A stretch of DNA of 34,619 nt from a bacterium. Lineage in GTDB: Bacteria > Campylobacterota > Campylobacteria > Campylobacterales > Sulfurovaceae. The notes below the pieces were generated by a model. That model was given only the letters and a program-made list of their open reading frames with translations. It had not been told where the DNA came from and did not search any database. Both the position numbers and the translations under genes were made by a program. The DNA lies in NCBI GenBank assembly GCA_018822805.1, contig JAHJJU010000090.1:1-34619 (forward strand). The letters are read 5' to 3'. Positions 14,234 through 22,289 of the stretch are shown in pieces. Numbering within the stretch: position 1 is the stretch's first letter; each line of letters starts with the position of its first letter.

Positions 14234-16809
14234 TCTAACCCTTTCAACGCATTTGTTTTTTGCATACGTGTTTCATCATAGAAAATGTTTATTTTATATG
14301 CCTTTTTACAATCGTAACTTTCGATCCAATCCACTATGCGTTTTAACCAATCTTTTGGATATTCCTCGTCTGATGTAGAGTTTTCATAATAGTACTCTAG
14401 TTGTTGACTTACTCTGCCAATAAAATATTGATATGCATTAGAGTAAGCAACCCAATCTAGTCCAAAATATTCAAGTTGATCTGTTGAATCACTACTGACC
14501 CTAGATTTTAAGTAGGTACAAATTCTTGATGACCCATGACAAACGATATCATAATGTTCACGTCCCACATGCACTGCACCACTAAATTTTTCAAATGACA
14601 ACAAATCAATTAAATCTATATTATTCTCAAATTTCCCATCCTTATACGTTTTGATTTGAAATGAAACGTTAAATTTATCATTATTGTTATAACGGTCTAC
14701 CTCATAAAAAGAGTAAACTTCAGCTTCTATCACTTCATTTTTAGGTTCAGGTAACTTATAAATCTCTTGATTAAAATAACTGATGAGTTTATTTGCCTCT
14801 ATTTGATTATCGTATCGACTTCCTGTTCCCCATAATGCAGCGTTTTTATATTTTATAGAAGCACCTCCACAATTAGCATTATCATCATCAATCCAAATTG
14901 TTTTTTGAAATTCTATATCTGGAAATTTCACACAATTTGAACTATTTTCTAATGCTGATTTAACTTGTTTTATTGTATTTGCTAACGTACTATCAGTACA
15001 TTCCTCAGGCTTTTCAACGACCTCAAAAACATCAGCACTCAATCCACGCATTCCAATATTATAATCATCATATCCACCCATATCATCACCAATAGCTCCA
15101 TCAAATACAACTGTTATTTTTGTACCTACTGAAACATTATTATTTGCAACAACATTACCAATATTAATACTTTGTTCACCATTAACCTTAATATCCTTGT
15201 TAAGTGTGTATGTTCCAAGAATCTGATTGGTACCTGAATTTTCAACATAAAGCGTAAACTTTCCTCCACTTTTAAATGTTAATAATTTAGGGTCACTTAC
15301 TAATGTTGTATTGGATTTATTTTTAATAACTAACTGAGTATGGTCTTCACTCAAACTTGCCTTTATCTGTCCTCGAAAAAAGAAGTTAATAAATGCTTGT
15401 GTTGATGCTACTGCTCGTGGCATTACGTTTACTGATGTCATCTCTAAAGCAACTGTATTGGCTCTACCTGGAATCAGTTCATTTTTTGTATAGTCCATCT
15501 TATAAGTTGGTAAAATAATGTGTTCGTTATCAAAAAAAACTCCTCTATCAATCAATGCTATAGGTTTTTCACCAAGTCCATCATAACTTACTAAGTTTCC
15601 ATGAATATGATTAACCGTATTTCCTGTTGAGACAATTTCATCTTTTTCATTTTCGTATGTTGTACCTGTTGAAGGTAAAGGGTTATCATCAAAAATACTA
15701 TCAATATCTGTGAGATTATTAATCCTTGTTCCTCCACTAAAACTAGACTCTACCCCGATGATATTTTGAATATGGGCTTCTGCAAAAAAGTTTTTACTCA
15801 CCCATTCAGCCTCTTTTTTAAAAAAATCCTCATAAGAAACAAAGCTATTTTTTTCTATCATCTCCTTATGCATATCCATTTTTTTAATAGCTTGTGTAAT
15901 ATGTGGATTATTTTTCCCATGACTAAATGAACCATTTCTTAGAAAATATCCACCATCTTCACGACCATACATCTCTAAGTAATCGCCTTTAGGGTGTGAA
16001 CTGTCTCTACAATGTGCTGGAGAGTGTATATCTTGTAACAGATGCACCATAAAACCAAGCGAAGCAAACAACTTTGCCTGATTTTTCCGTCTTTCACTCT
16101 CACTTCCTTTAAATGAGTCATGAAAATAGTCAAATGTATCATCTAAGCCATACCTGTTTTTTCGATGTGTAAGACCATACTCTTTGTTATTAAACTCCAT
16201 GTCCATACTCAAATCTACATCTTTATTTAAAACCCAATCAATACTATCTGTTCTTGCCCCAAATCCTAAACATAAGGCTTTGTTTGTTTTCATAAATAGT
16301 GGATTACCTAAGGCAACAACCCCACCTACTATATCTTTAGGTCTCCCCATTACAGCAGCTGCTCCTGCAACAGTTAAGGCTTCTTTAGTACAACTCGCTT
16401 TACTATTCACCTGTGCTGCATAAAAATGATTATTAAACCGTCCATCTCCACTAAAAAGTGCATTATGATGAACAGCGTCTTCTAAAATTGAACCTGCTTC
16501 TATCATGCCTTTGTAGTCGCCTGTTGTGGTGACTTTATAATTTTTAATTGCTTCTTCTGCTTGTTTCATATAATCTTCATAGTTCACATATTTTCCATTA
16601 AGTTTATACTTTTCAAAAAGCTCTTGATCATAATCTTTATATCCAGATAAATTAGTGTTTTCAACAAAGTCATCTAAATTTTTAGTTCCACCATTATCAT
16701 TACAATCATTTGTAATAGCACATCGTGTTAATGCTTGATGCGTATTTACTTCAAATGCATGTAAATAACCAATTCCACACAATATTATTAATAATATTTG
16801 ATTTTTCAT
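14230..16809 (-). CDS. Secreted zinc phospholipase C-like exoenzyme
   Basis: About 859 residues from MKNQILLI; a start at 16857 would add 16 residues before the signal peptide, and GAGGGGATAGAA precedes the chosen ATG. After signal cleavage the protein begins FEVNTHQALTRC. Zinc-ligand candidates are H24, D111, H128, H256, D260, H266 and H272/E279. H256-x3-D260-x5-H266 in MVHLLQDIHSPAHC has exactly the spacing known for Bacillus cereus phospholipase C (118/122/128). The mature N-terminus is Phe where that enzyme has Trp1. Residues about 300-620 look beta-rich. Residues about 650-859 are homologous to the C-terminus of the hydrolase at 10609 (HYDIVCHGS, CTYLK, QLEYYYE, YPKDWLKRIVDWIES). Likely attacks phospholipids; could also be an S1/P1-type nuclease relative. 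Confidence 0.8.
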   Translation of the reverse strand: MKNQILLIILCGIGYLHAFEVNTHQALTRCAITNDCNDNGGTKNLDDFVENTNLSGYKDYDQELFEKYKLNGKYVNYEDYMKQAEEAIKNYKVTTTGDYKGMIEAGSILEDAVHHNALFSGDGRFNNHFYAAQVNSKASCTKEALTVAGAAAVMGRPKDIVGGVVALGNPLFMKTNKALCLGFGARTDSIDWVLNKDVDLSMDMEFNNKEYGLTHRKNRYGLDDTFDYFHDSFKGSESERRKNQAKLFASLGFMVHLLQDIHSPAHCRDSSHPKGDYLEMYGREDGGYFLRNGSFSHGKNNPHITQAIKKMDMHKEMIEKNSFVSYEDFFKKEAEWVSKNFFAEAHIQNIIGVESSFSGGTRINNLTDIDSIFDDNPLPSTGTTYENEKDEIVSTGNTVNHIHGNLVSYDGLGEKPIALIDRGVFFDNEHIILPTYKMDYTKNELIPGRANTVALEMTSVNVMPRAVASTQAFINFFFRGQIKASLSEDHTQLVIKNKSNTTLVSDPKLLTFKSGGKFTLYVENSGTNQILGTYTLNKDIKVNGEQSINIGNVVANNNVSVGTKITVVFDGAIGDDMGGYDDYNIGMRGLSADVFEVVEKPEECTDSTLANTIKQVKSALENSSNCVKFPDIEFQKTIWIDDDNANCGGASIKYKNAALWGTGSRYDNQIEANKLISYFNQEIYKLPEPKNEVIEAEVYSFYEVDRYNNNDKFNVSFQIKTYKDGKFENNIDLIDLLSFEKFSGAVHVGREHYDIVCHGSSRICTYLKSRVSSDSTDQLEYFGLDWVAYSNAYQYFIGRVSQQLEYYYENSTSDEEYPKDWLKRIVDWIESYDCKKAYKINIFYDETRMQKTNALKGLE

Positions 16810-16820
16810 TTCTATCCCCT

Positions 16821-17234
16821 CTATTGTCGTATTTGAATACATGGTGCTTTCGAGCAAAATACACCTGTTGTTTTATTATCTTTTTTAATAGTAAATCCAC
16901 AACTAGCTAAAGAGTTTTTAGGAATATCTTTGCCTTTAAATAAACGTATAGACATATAATAATCTCCATCTATATCTCTACTAGAATGAACTATACGTAA
17001 CTCTTTCCCTTCATACATACAAACATCCCCATTCATCTTACAACCAGACCTCTCCAGCATGACATCCCTCTCTTTTGCATTTGGATAGCGTTTATGCTCT
17101 TTATAAAATTGTTGTAGCTCTTTTAGCATTGGTTCGGCTACCTTTTCTATGGTTTTTGTGTGGTCTATTAGACAACAGCCTGTTAGTAATGTTGCTGTCA
17201 ATGTTATTAGTGTTAGTTTAAATATTTTTTTCAT
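16821..17234 (-). CDS. Lipoprotein, tandem copy 1
   Basis: 137 residues with a lipobox (TATLLTGC, then C). The mature part begins with a helical stretch (MLKELQQFYKEHKRYP), reminiscent of pseudopilin-like or small lipoproteins, then a Cys-rich beta region (SGCKMNGDVC, GDYYMSIR, PKNSLASCGF). The first half is nearly identical to tandem copy 2 at 17428. It precedes the phospholipase-like gene by 11 bases. A lipoprotein fixed to the front of an exoenzyme gene may protect the cell or assist export; this is inference. Confidence 0.75.
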   Translation of the reverse strand: MKKIFKLTLITLTATLLTGCCLIDHTKTIEKVAEPMLKELQQFYKEHKRYPNAKERDVMLERSGCKMNGDVCMYEGKELRIVHSSRDIDGDYYMSIRLFKGKDIPKNSLASCGFTIKKDNKTTGVFCSKAPCIQIRQ

Positions 17235-17424
17235 CTGTTGCTCCTATATGCATTCCCAACGAGGACGTTGGGAACGAGTAAAAGTCATCTAAATTTTTAG
17301 TTCCACCATTTTGATTACATTCTGGAGTAATTGCACATCGTGTTAAAGCTTGATGAGTATTTACCTCAAAACCATATATACACTCTAATCCAAATAATAA
17401 CAGCCATAATATCTTATTTTTCAT
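17218..17424 (-). pseudogene. Truncated second phospholipase gene
   Basis: Encodes a signal peptide and FEVNTHQALTRCAI...GGTKNLDDF, matching residues 19-48 of the intact phospholipase-like protein. It then runs into a REP hairpin and stops after 20 unrelated residues. The signal peptide differs from the intact copy (FGLECIYG against CGIGYLHA), so this was a diverged paralog rather than a fresh duplicate. No zinc-site residues beyond the first His remain. Confidence 0.9.
17253..17274. repeat. REP-like hairpin of a third family
   Basis: A perfect 9-bp stem TTCCCAACG/CGTTGGGAA with loop AGGA, within a CATTCCCAACG...GGGAACGAG element. It abuts the break of the truncated phospholipase on one side and the AGGAGCAACAG ribosome site of lipoprotein copy 1 on the other. 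Only copy in the window; differs from both RAYT-linked REP families. Confidence 0.8.
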
Positions 17425-17427
17425 TTT

Positions 17428-17841
17428 CTATTGTCTCCAATCTAAACATGCTCTCTTTGAACATCCAATATCATTTGGAACACCATTTTTATATATGCCA
17501 AATCTACAACTAGCTAAAGAGTTTTTAGGAACAGGATTCCCTTCGAAAATACGAATTCTAATATAATAATCTCCTTTACTATCTATAATAGAATGTATAA
17601 TTCTTAACTCTTCCTTTTCAAAGAAACAAACATTCCCATTCATCTTACACCCTGACCTCTCCAACATGACATCCCTCTCTTTTGTATTTGGATAGCGTTT
17701 ATACTCTTCATAGAACTGTTGTAGCTCTTTTAGCATGGGTTCGGCTACCTTTTCTATGGTCTTTGTGTGGTCTATTAGACAACAGCCTGTTAGTAATGTG
17801 GCTGTCAATGTTATTAGTGTTAGTTTAAATATTTTTTTCAT
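17428..17841 (-). CDS. Lipoprotein, tandem copy 2
   Basis: 137 residues from MKKIFKLT, with the same GGAGCAACAG ribosome site as copy 1; an upstream ATG at 17853 would add four residues and is less likely. Signal, lipobox and first 70 residues nearly match copy 1; the C-terminal half has diverged (GDYYIRIRIFEG, PKNSLASCRFGI). It ends 3 bases before the truncated phospholipase, repeating the lipoprotein-then-phospholipase order. Divergence centred in the C-terminal half could reflect specificity for different partners. Confidence 0.75.
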   Translation of the reverse strand: MKKIFKLTLITLTATLLTGCCLIDHTKTIEKVAEPMLKELQQFYEEYKRYPNTKERDVMLERSGCKMNGNVCFFEKEELRIIHSIIDSKGDYYIRIRIFEGNPVPKNSLASCRFGIYKNGVPNDIGCSKRACLDWRQ

Positions 17842-17860
17842 CTGTTGCTCCAAATAGATA

Positions 17861-18187
17861 CTAATGTTTTGTTCTTACTCCAGCAATTTCAGGATACCCA
17901 TTACTATTACACTTGTAATAAACTTTGACTTTTTTTCCAGATGCAAATGCCATCAATAAGTTTGAAAGATGATGAGACTTATTTTGTACATCGGTCAGTA
18001 AAAATCTACTCTTGTGATTTTTATCAGAGCATTGATGCTTTTCTTGATAATTTTCAAAATAGATATCTACTGTTTTTGACCATGTCTTTAATTCTTCAAT
18101 TTTTTGATATTTTGAAGTATTATAAGAATCTCCAAAAAGATATGTCAATAAGACGAAAAATATAAATAACATTTTTTTTAAACTCAT
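17861..18187 (-). CDS. Small secreted protein, family S member 3
   Basis: 108 residues with a signal peptide (MLFIFFVLLTYLFG). The mature part has two Cys and the pattern W..TVDIYFENYQ..HQC ... LSNLLMAFASGKKVKVYYKC ... YPEIAGVR. The LLMAFASGKKVKVYY segment lines up with ALYAKAKGKKITYV of member 1. It lies 19 bases before lipoprotein copy 2 on the same strand. Likely a periplasmic or secreted compact domain; partner unknown. Confidence 0.7.
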   Translation of the reverse strand: MSLKKMLFIFFVLLTYLFGDSYNTSKYQKIEELKTWSKTVDIYFENYQEKHQCSDKNHKSRFLLTDVQNKSHHLSNLLMAFASGKKVKVYYKCNSNGYPEIAGVRTKH

Positions 18188-18220
18188 TTTAATCCTTTAT
18201 TAATTGAACACTTGTTTTCA

Positions 18221-18646
18221 TCACAACACCCTATCCAAAATCCATCTACTACCACTCCAAGAAAAATAAAACTTAATCTCCTCTCCTTGACTCACGGCAA
18301 TAACCAGTGCTTTTAAATCATGAAAGTAAAGCATTTCATGGTAAGAAGTGATTTTTCCAAAGTAGTCTTTAACTTCATCATCTACAGTTTTAAGTTTATT
18401 TATCATTTGTTTAGAAGTAATTTGTTGCATCAATGCCTCATTTTCTGCCAAATAAGCCGAAACAAACCGTTTGGCTTGACCTATGGGTGAGTCTAGTTCT
18501 ATGGGTACAGGAATTATAATCGTTATACCTCCAACAGCTATGGGAACAAACTTTGCATCTCCTTGAGGTCGTTCTACAGTGTCAACAGACATAAGCTGAA
18601 GTGGAAAAAAAAATAACAATGTCAATAGTACTTTTTTACCTAACAT
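18221..18646 (-). CDS. Secreted protein with FVPIAVGG motif
   Basis: About 141 residues from MLGKKVLL, with AAAGGAG ahead of that ATG; the longer frame to 18685 would overlap the preceding gene. After a signal peptide it carries FVPIAVGGITIIIP, identical over 14 residues to the first protein of the hydrolase operon. A C-terminal domain with a cystatin/NTF2-like look follows (AKRFVSAYLAENEALM...GSRWILDRVL). Function unknown. The identical motif in otherwise unrelated proteins argues for a shared sorting or docking role. Confidence 0.7.
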   Translation of the reverse strand: MLGKKVLLTLLFFFPLQLMSVDTVERPQGDAKFVPIAVGGITIIIPVPIELDSPIGQAKRFVSAYLAENEALMQQITSKQMINKLKTVDDEVKDYFGKITSYHEMLYFHDLKALVIAVSQGEEIKFYFSWSGSRWILDRVL

Positions 18647-18663
18647 TTTAAACTCCTTTATTT

Positions 18664-18834
18664 TTATCTTACGGAACCATGACAAGACTCAGGACCAACA
18701 GCACTACCTTCAATATTTACATAACAGGTTTTATCAACTAAATGACATCCGAAATTACTAATTTTTCTCCAACCTGTACTCTCTGCCATGCTCAGAATTG
18801 AACCTATAATTAAACTAAAAATCACTTTTTTCAT
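18664..18834 (-). CDS. Small secreted protein, family S member 4, short
   Basis: 56 residues with signal peptide MKKVIFSLIIGSILSMA, then GWRKISNFGCHLVDKTCYV and GPESCHGSVR. GW..I...GCHL.D..CYV is how the longer small secreted proteins of this type begin. The second half (the aliphatic GKK segment) is missing because the frame stops at GSVR, so this is probably a shortened member. A clean AAGGAG site precedes it, and it is the first gene behind promoter copy B. Confidence 0.6.
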   Translation of the reverse strand: MKKVIFSLIIGSILSMAESTGWRKISNFGCHLVDKTCYVNIEGSAVGPESCHGSVR

Positions 18835-18862
18835 TTCTATCTCCTTATTTAGTTTTATAAAT

Positions 18863-18947
18863 TAACCAAACTATAACAAAAGAGCGTTATGAAGTGTTAT
18901 AAGACTTAAAATTCAAGATTAAAAATAATAAAAAAGAAAACTATGAA
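18863..18947. repeat. Long promoter repeat, copy B
   Basis: 85 bases matching 10037-10120. One end includes the last bases of the response-regulator gene, so this is probably the ancestral location and copy A the derived one. Confidence 0.9.
18870..18898 (-). promoter_or_regulatory. Direct-repeat promoter, copy B
   Basis: On the minus strand: AACACT, 4 bases, AACGCT, 7 bases, TATAGT. It stands at the head of the gene string from 18834 down to 13515 and begins 43 bases past the end of the response-regulator gene. It is the best candidate for the main island promoter. Confidence 0.65.
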
Positions 18948-19624
18948 AATATATACCCTTTTCCATAAACATTTTTAATACTATTTTTAGGAAGTTTTTT
19001 ACGAAGAAGTGTCACTTGAAATTTTACAGACTGTATGGAGATTTCTACATCAAAACTCTCTTCCCATACCAAAGCCATAATCTCTGTAAAAGTTACACAC
19101 TCATCTCTTTTTGAGACAAATAAATTCAGTAAAATTTGTTCTTTTTGAGAAAGAGAAATAACGGTTCCATGATGAGAAAGCTCTTTTAGTTCTTTGTTCC
19201 ATCGATATCCCTCTTGTAAATTGATACAAATAGAAGCGTTCGCTTCTAAGCGTAGACTTAACTTTTGCATGACCTCTTTAAATTCAAATGGGTCTACAGG
19301 TTTTACTAAGTACTTACATAAATTCAGTTCAGTTGCTTTAAGCAGTTTATCGGTGTCTGTAAACGCTGTAAGCATAACAATAGGGACGATACTGTTTGTC
19401 TCCCGTATAATTTTAGCAAGCTTTAAACCATCTATATATGGCATGTCTATATCAAGTATAAGAGCATCTGGACTCTTTTTACCATAGAAGCTCAATGCCT
19501 CTTTTCCATCATTCGCAACATAAACCTCTTTAAAATAACGACTTAAATACTCAACCACAGAACTTTGAACGTGAGCATCATCTTCTGCATAAAGTACGGT
19601 ATACTGATTCAGTATCTTTTTCAT
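18941..19624 (-). CDS. OmpR-type response regulator
   Basis: 227 residues: receiver at 1-120 with acidic pocket EDD, phospho-acceptor D58 in LILDIDMP and lysine in YLVKPVDP, then a winged-helix Trans_reg_C domain (SQKEQILLNLF, SIQSVKFQVTLLRKKL, VYGKGYIF). It overlaps the kinase gene by 4 bases. Winged-helix regulators of this class bind tandem half-sites about 10-11 bp apart, which fits the repeats found in the island promoters. Its 3' end contains the GAAAACTATGAA recombination joint. Confidence 0.95.
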   Translation of the reverse strand: MKKILNQYTVLYAEDDAHVQSSVVEYLSRYFKEVYVANDGKEALSFYGKKSPDALILDIDMPYIDGLKLAKIIRETNSIVPIVMLTAFTDTDKLLKATELNLCKYLVKPVDPFEFKEVMQKLSLRLEANASICINLQEGYRWNKELKELSHHGTVISLSQKEQILLNLFVSKRDECVTFTEIMALVWEESFDVEISIQSVKFQVTLLRKKLPKNSIKNVYGKGYIFS

Positions 19625-20880
19625 AATTCCTTCTTTATTGTTATGGTAAATCGAGCACCCTCTTTACTATTTTGAACACTCAGATTTCCTTGCATATTTT
19701 GTTCAATAATTATTTTTGCAATATAAAGCCCCAAACCTGTACCACCTGACTGTTTTTTTGTTGTAAAGTAAGGGTCAAATATTTTTTCTAAAACACTGTT
19801 TTTAATTCCTGAACCACTATCTTCTATATTTATAAGTAACATGGTCTCATCTGACTCTGTTGTAATGTAAATATTTTTCTCTTCAATATTTTTAAGTGCC
19901 TCAATACTGTTTGAAAGAAAAATAATAAGTACTTGTATCAGTTCATTTTTGTAACCTATCAGTTGACGATTATTTTTAATATAGGTCACATTAATACCTT
20001 TTAAATTCTTTTTTAAAAGCTTTAACGTATCATAAATCACCTCATCTATTTGAAATAGCGTCTTAGATTTTCCATCTTTTAACAAATTTCTAAAATCATC
20101 TATAGTTTGAGACATATGTGCTGTAACACCTGTAAGTTCTATAATTTTCTTTCGAATATACTCTTTACTATCATCTTCATCTAAACAATCATCCATATTA
20201 AGCAAAATCATATTGGTCTGCATCAGTGGCTGTCTCCATTGATGAGCAATCGCATCTATCATTTCACCCATATGTGCCATACGATACTGACGTAAAAGCA
20301 TCTGTTCTTGTAACTGTTGTTTTTGAACTTCTTCAATCACTCTGTCTTCAAGTATTTTAGAATCATTTTCTATTTTTTTTAAAAAATAAAATGAAAAAAT
20401 ATTAAAAACAAACAATGCAATAATAAACGTAAAAATAGCATATGAAGACAAATTAATCTCTAAAGTATTATAAAGATACAAAACAATGCCTATAATAATT
20501 GTTGTAATTACAAGACCATAACGCTTGCCTCCCAAAATAAAACTCGCAAATGATGTTAAAAAAAACCATACCAATCGAAACTCATCATGCTGAACAGTTA
20601 CCGTCATGACAGTTAAAAGAAATAGAGAAGAAAAGGTTGCAATATGAACAGATAAAAAATAATTTTTCTGTTTTTTTTGTAATAAATAATAAGCTATAAG
20701 ATTAACCATACTATAACCATACAACAGTATAGTGTACAATAAACTCAGAGGAAGTACATCAAACAGTCCAAGTATTGCTATAAATGACCCCATACCAAAG
20801 GCTGTCAATAAAACCGTACTTAAAAGTGAAAATCTAAAAAAGATTAAATCTTGATCTCTAATTCTATTATCTATTTGCAT
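19621..20880 (-). CDS. Membrane sensor histidine kinase
   Basis: 419 residues. Residues about 14-168 contain around six membrane spans with very short loops and no large periplasmic sensor domain, so it probably senses something in or at the membrane. The phospho-acceptor is H213 in AIAHQWRQPLMQ, a form common in Campylobacterota kinases. The ATPase domain shows the N box (LSNSIEAL), G1 (DSGSGI) and G2 (GGTGLGLYIAK). Partner of the overlapping response regulator. The 34-base gap after pepD allows cotranscription. Confidence 0.95.
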   Translation of the reverse strand: MQIDNRIRDQDLIFFRFSLLSTVLLTAFGMGSFIAILGLFDVLPLSLLYTILLYGYSMVNLIAYYLLQKKQKNYFLSVHIATFSSLFLLTVMTVTVQHDEFRLVWFFLTSFASFILGGKRYGLVITTIIIGIVLYLYNTLEINLSSYAIFTFIIALFVFNIFSFYFLKKIENDSKILEDRVIEEVQKQQLQEQMLLRQYRMAHMGEMIDAIAHQWRQPLMQTNMILLNMDDCLDEDDSKEYIRKKIIELTGVTAHMSQTIDDFRNLLKDGKSKTLFQIDEVIYDTLKLLKKNLKGINVTYIKNNRQLIGYKNELIQVLIIFLSNSIEALKNIEEKNIYITTESDETMLLINIEDSGSGIKNSVLEKIFDPYFTTKKQSGGTGLGLYIAKIIIEQNMQGNLSVQNSKEGARFTITIKKEL

Positions 20881-20914
20881 TTTTTTAACTCCTCTTTTTT
20901 AACCTTTTATATCA

Positions 20915-22183
20915 CTATGATAATTGATCAATCACCTCTTCAACCACTTCAAATATTTTTCCAACTGAATCCAATTTCACTTTTTCATGGGTTGAGTGAG
21001 GGGAAACAATGGTAGGACCGATAGAAGCAAATTTTATATCTGGGTAACGTTCAAGTAAAACACCACACTCTAAACCGGCATGTATCGCTTCATATTTACT
21101 CTTTGAAAACTCTTTTTTCATGGCATCGTTCACGGTTGAGGTAAAAGCGTTTATTTCCGGTTTCCATGAAGGGTATTTGTACTCTACGTTCGTTTTAAAA
21201 TGATGGTGTTCAAAAAGCTTTAAATGCTTTGCATTAATCTCATCTAAACCCTTATCACTCATGGCTCTTGAACTGCACTCTATTTTAGCCACTCCATTTT
21301 CAAAATGGACAATCGCAAGGTTGATACTCGTATCAGGAAGATTAAACTCATTATTGTACCTATCAACCCCATGTTTAAAGTCAATAAGCAGATTTAAAAA
21401 ATCATCACTCTTATAGACGGTTAAATCTTCTTCTAATCGTTTCACTTCAACCCAATGATTACTTTCTAAAGGTTCAGCAGAAGAGAGTTTCATGACAATG
21501 TCGGTAGGAATAGAGTTTCTTCTTTCCCCACCTTGACAAAAGGCGATACGTACCGATTTATCGATCAAATAATCGGCTAAAACTTTAATAGCATTGGGAA
21601 TATTTTTATGAATCTCCACCCCCGAGTGACCACCCTCTAAACCTGAAACAGAAACTTCATAGTTATAGGCATAAGCCTCTACGGTTTCAAAAGATTTTTC
21701 AGCCAACAAATCAGCCCCACCGGCACAACCGATACAGACAATACCCTCCTCTTCAAAATCAAGATTTAACATATAAGAAGAGGACAATTCTAAATCAATG
21801 TTCGATGCTCCTATCAATCCTATCTCTTCATCAGCCGTGAAAAGAAACTCTAACGCTTCTCCCTGTTCCATCAAGGTCAACATCATGGCAATTGCCATAC
21901 CATTGTCAGCCCCGAGTGATGAATCTTTCGCATACATCCACCCCTCTTGAACATGGGTTTCTATTTGAGGTGCTTTCCCCATACAAACCATGTCATAGTG
22001 TGCCTGAAGTGCCAATATTGGGTTACCTTTTCTAATGAGTATATTTTTAGCCTCATCACTCTGTACTTCGTATCCTTTCTGCTTTCCAAAATCCACCAAA
22101 TAGGAAAACAGAGCCTCTGCATTTTGACTACAATGTGCTATTTTTGTAATGTTTATAAAGTTATCAATTATCTTTTCTTGCAT
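20915..22183 (-). CDS. pepD: Aminoacyl-histidine dipeptidase (M20 family)
   Basis: 422 residues, a cytosolic di-zinc peptidase of the PepD/M20C type that cleaves Xaa-His dipeptides. Metal and catalytic motifs are LQAHYDMV, DSSLGADNGMA, FTADEEIGLIGA, LDFEEEG and the C-terminal SPHSTHEKV. A lid/dimerisation region (GGHSGVEIHKN) is present. It is shorter than the E. coli enzyme (about 485) but all metal motifs are in place. Divergent from the gene at 22290. Confidence 0.92.
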   Translation of the reverse strand: MQEKIIDNFINITKIAHCSQNAEALFSYLVDFGKQKGYEVQSDEAKNILIRKGNPILALQAHYDMVCMGKAPQIETHVQEGWMYAKDSSLGADNGMAIAMMLTLMEQGEALEFLFTADEEIGLIGASNIDLELSSSYMLNLDFEEEGIVCIGCAGGADLLAEKSFETVEAYAYNYEVSVSGLEGGHSGVEIHKNIPNAIKVLADYLIDKSVRIAFCQGGERRNSIPTDIVMKLSSAEPLESNHWVEVKRLEEDLTVYKSDDFLNLLIDFKHGVDRYNNEFNLPDTSINLAIVHFENGVAKIECSSRAMSDKGLDEINAKHLKLFEHHHFKTNVEYKYPSWKPEINAFTSTVNDAMKKEFSKSKYEAIHAGLECGVLLERYPDIKFASIGPTIVSPHSTHEKVKLDSVGKIFEVVEEVIDQLS

Positions 22184-22289
22184 CTATTCTCTTTTTTAAG
22201 GTATTATATCATTAGCTTATGCGTTACACAATAAAAAACTTTTTTTATTTAAAATATAAATAAATAAATTAAGAAAAAGGATAAACACC

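Noticed and set aside
17218-17424. Short phospholipase-like ORF as an inhibitor peptide
   Set aside because: It ends at a REP hairpin with unrelated residues and repeats the order of the neighbouring module; truncation is the simpler reading.
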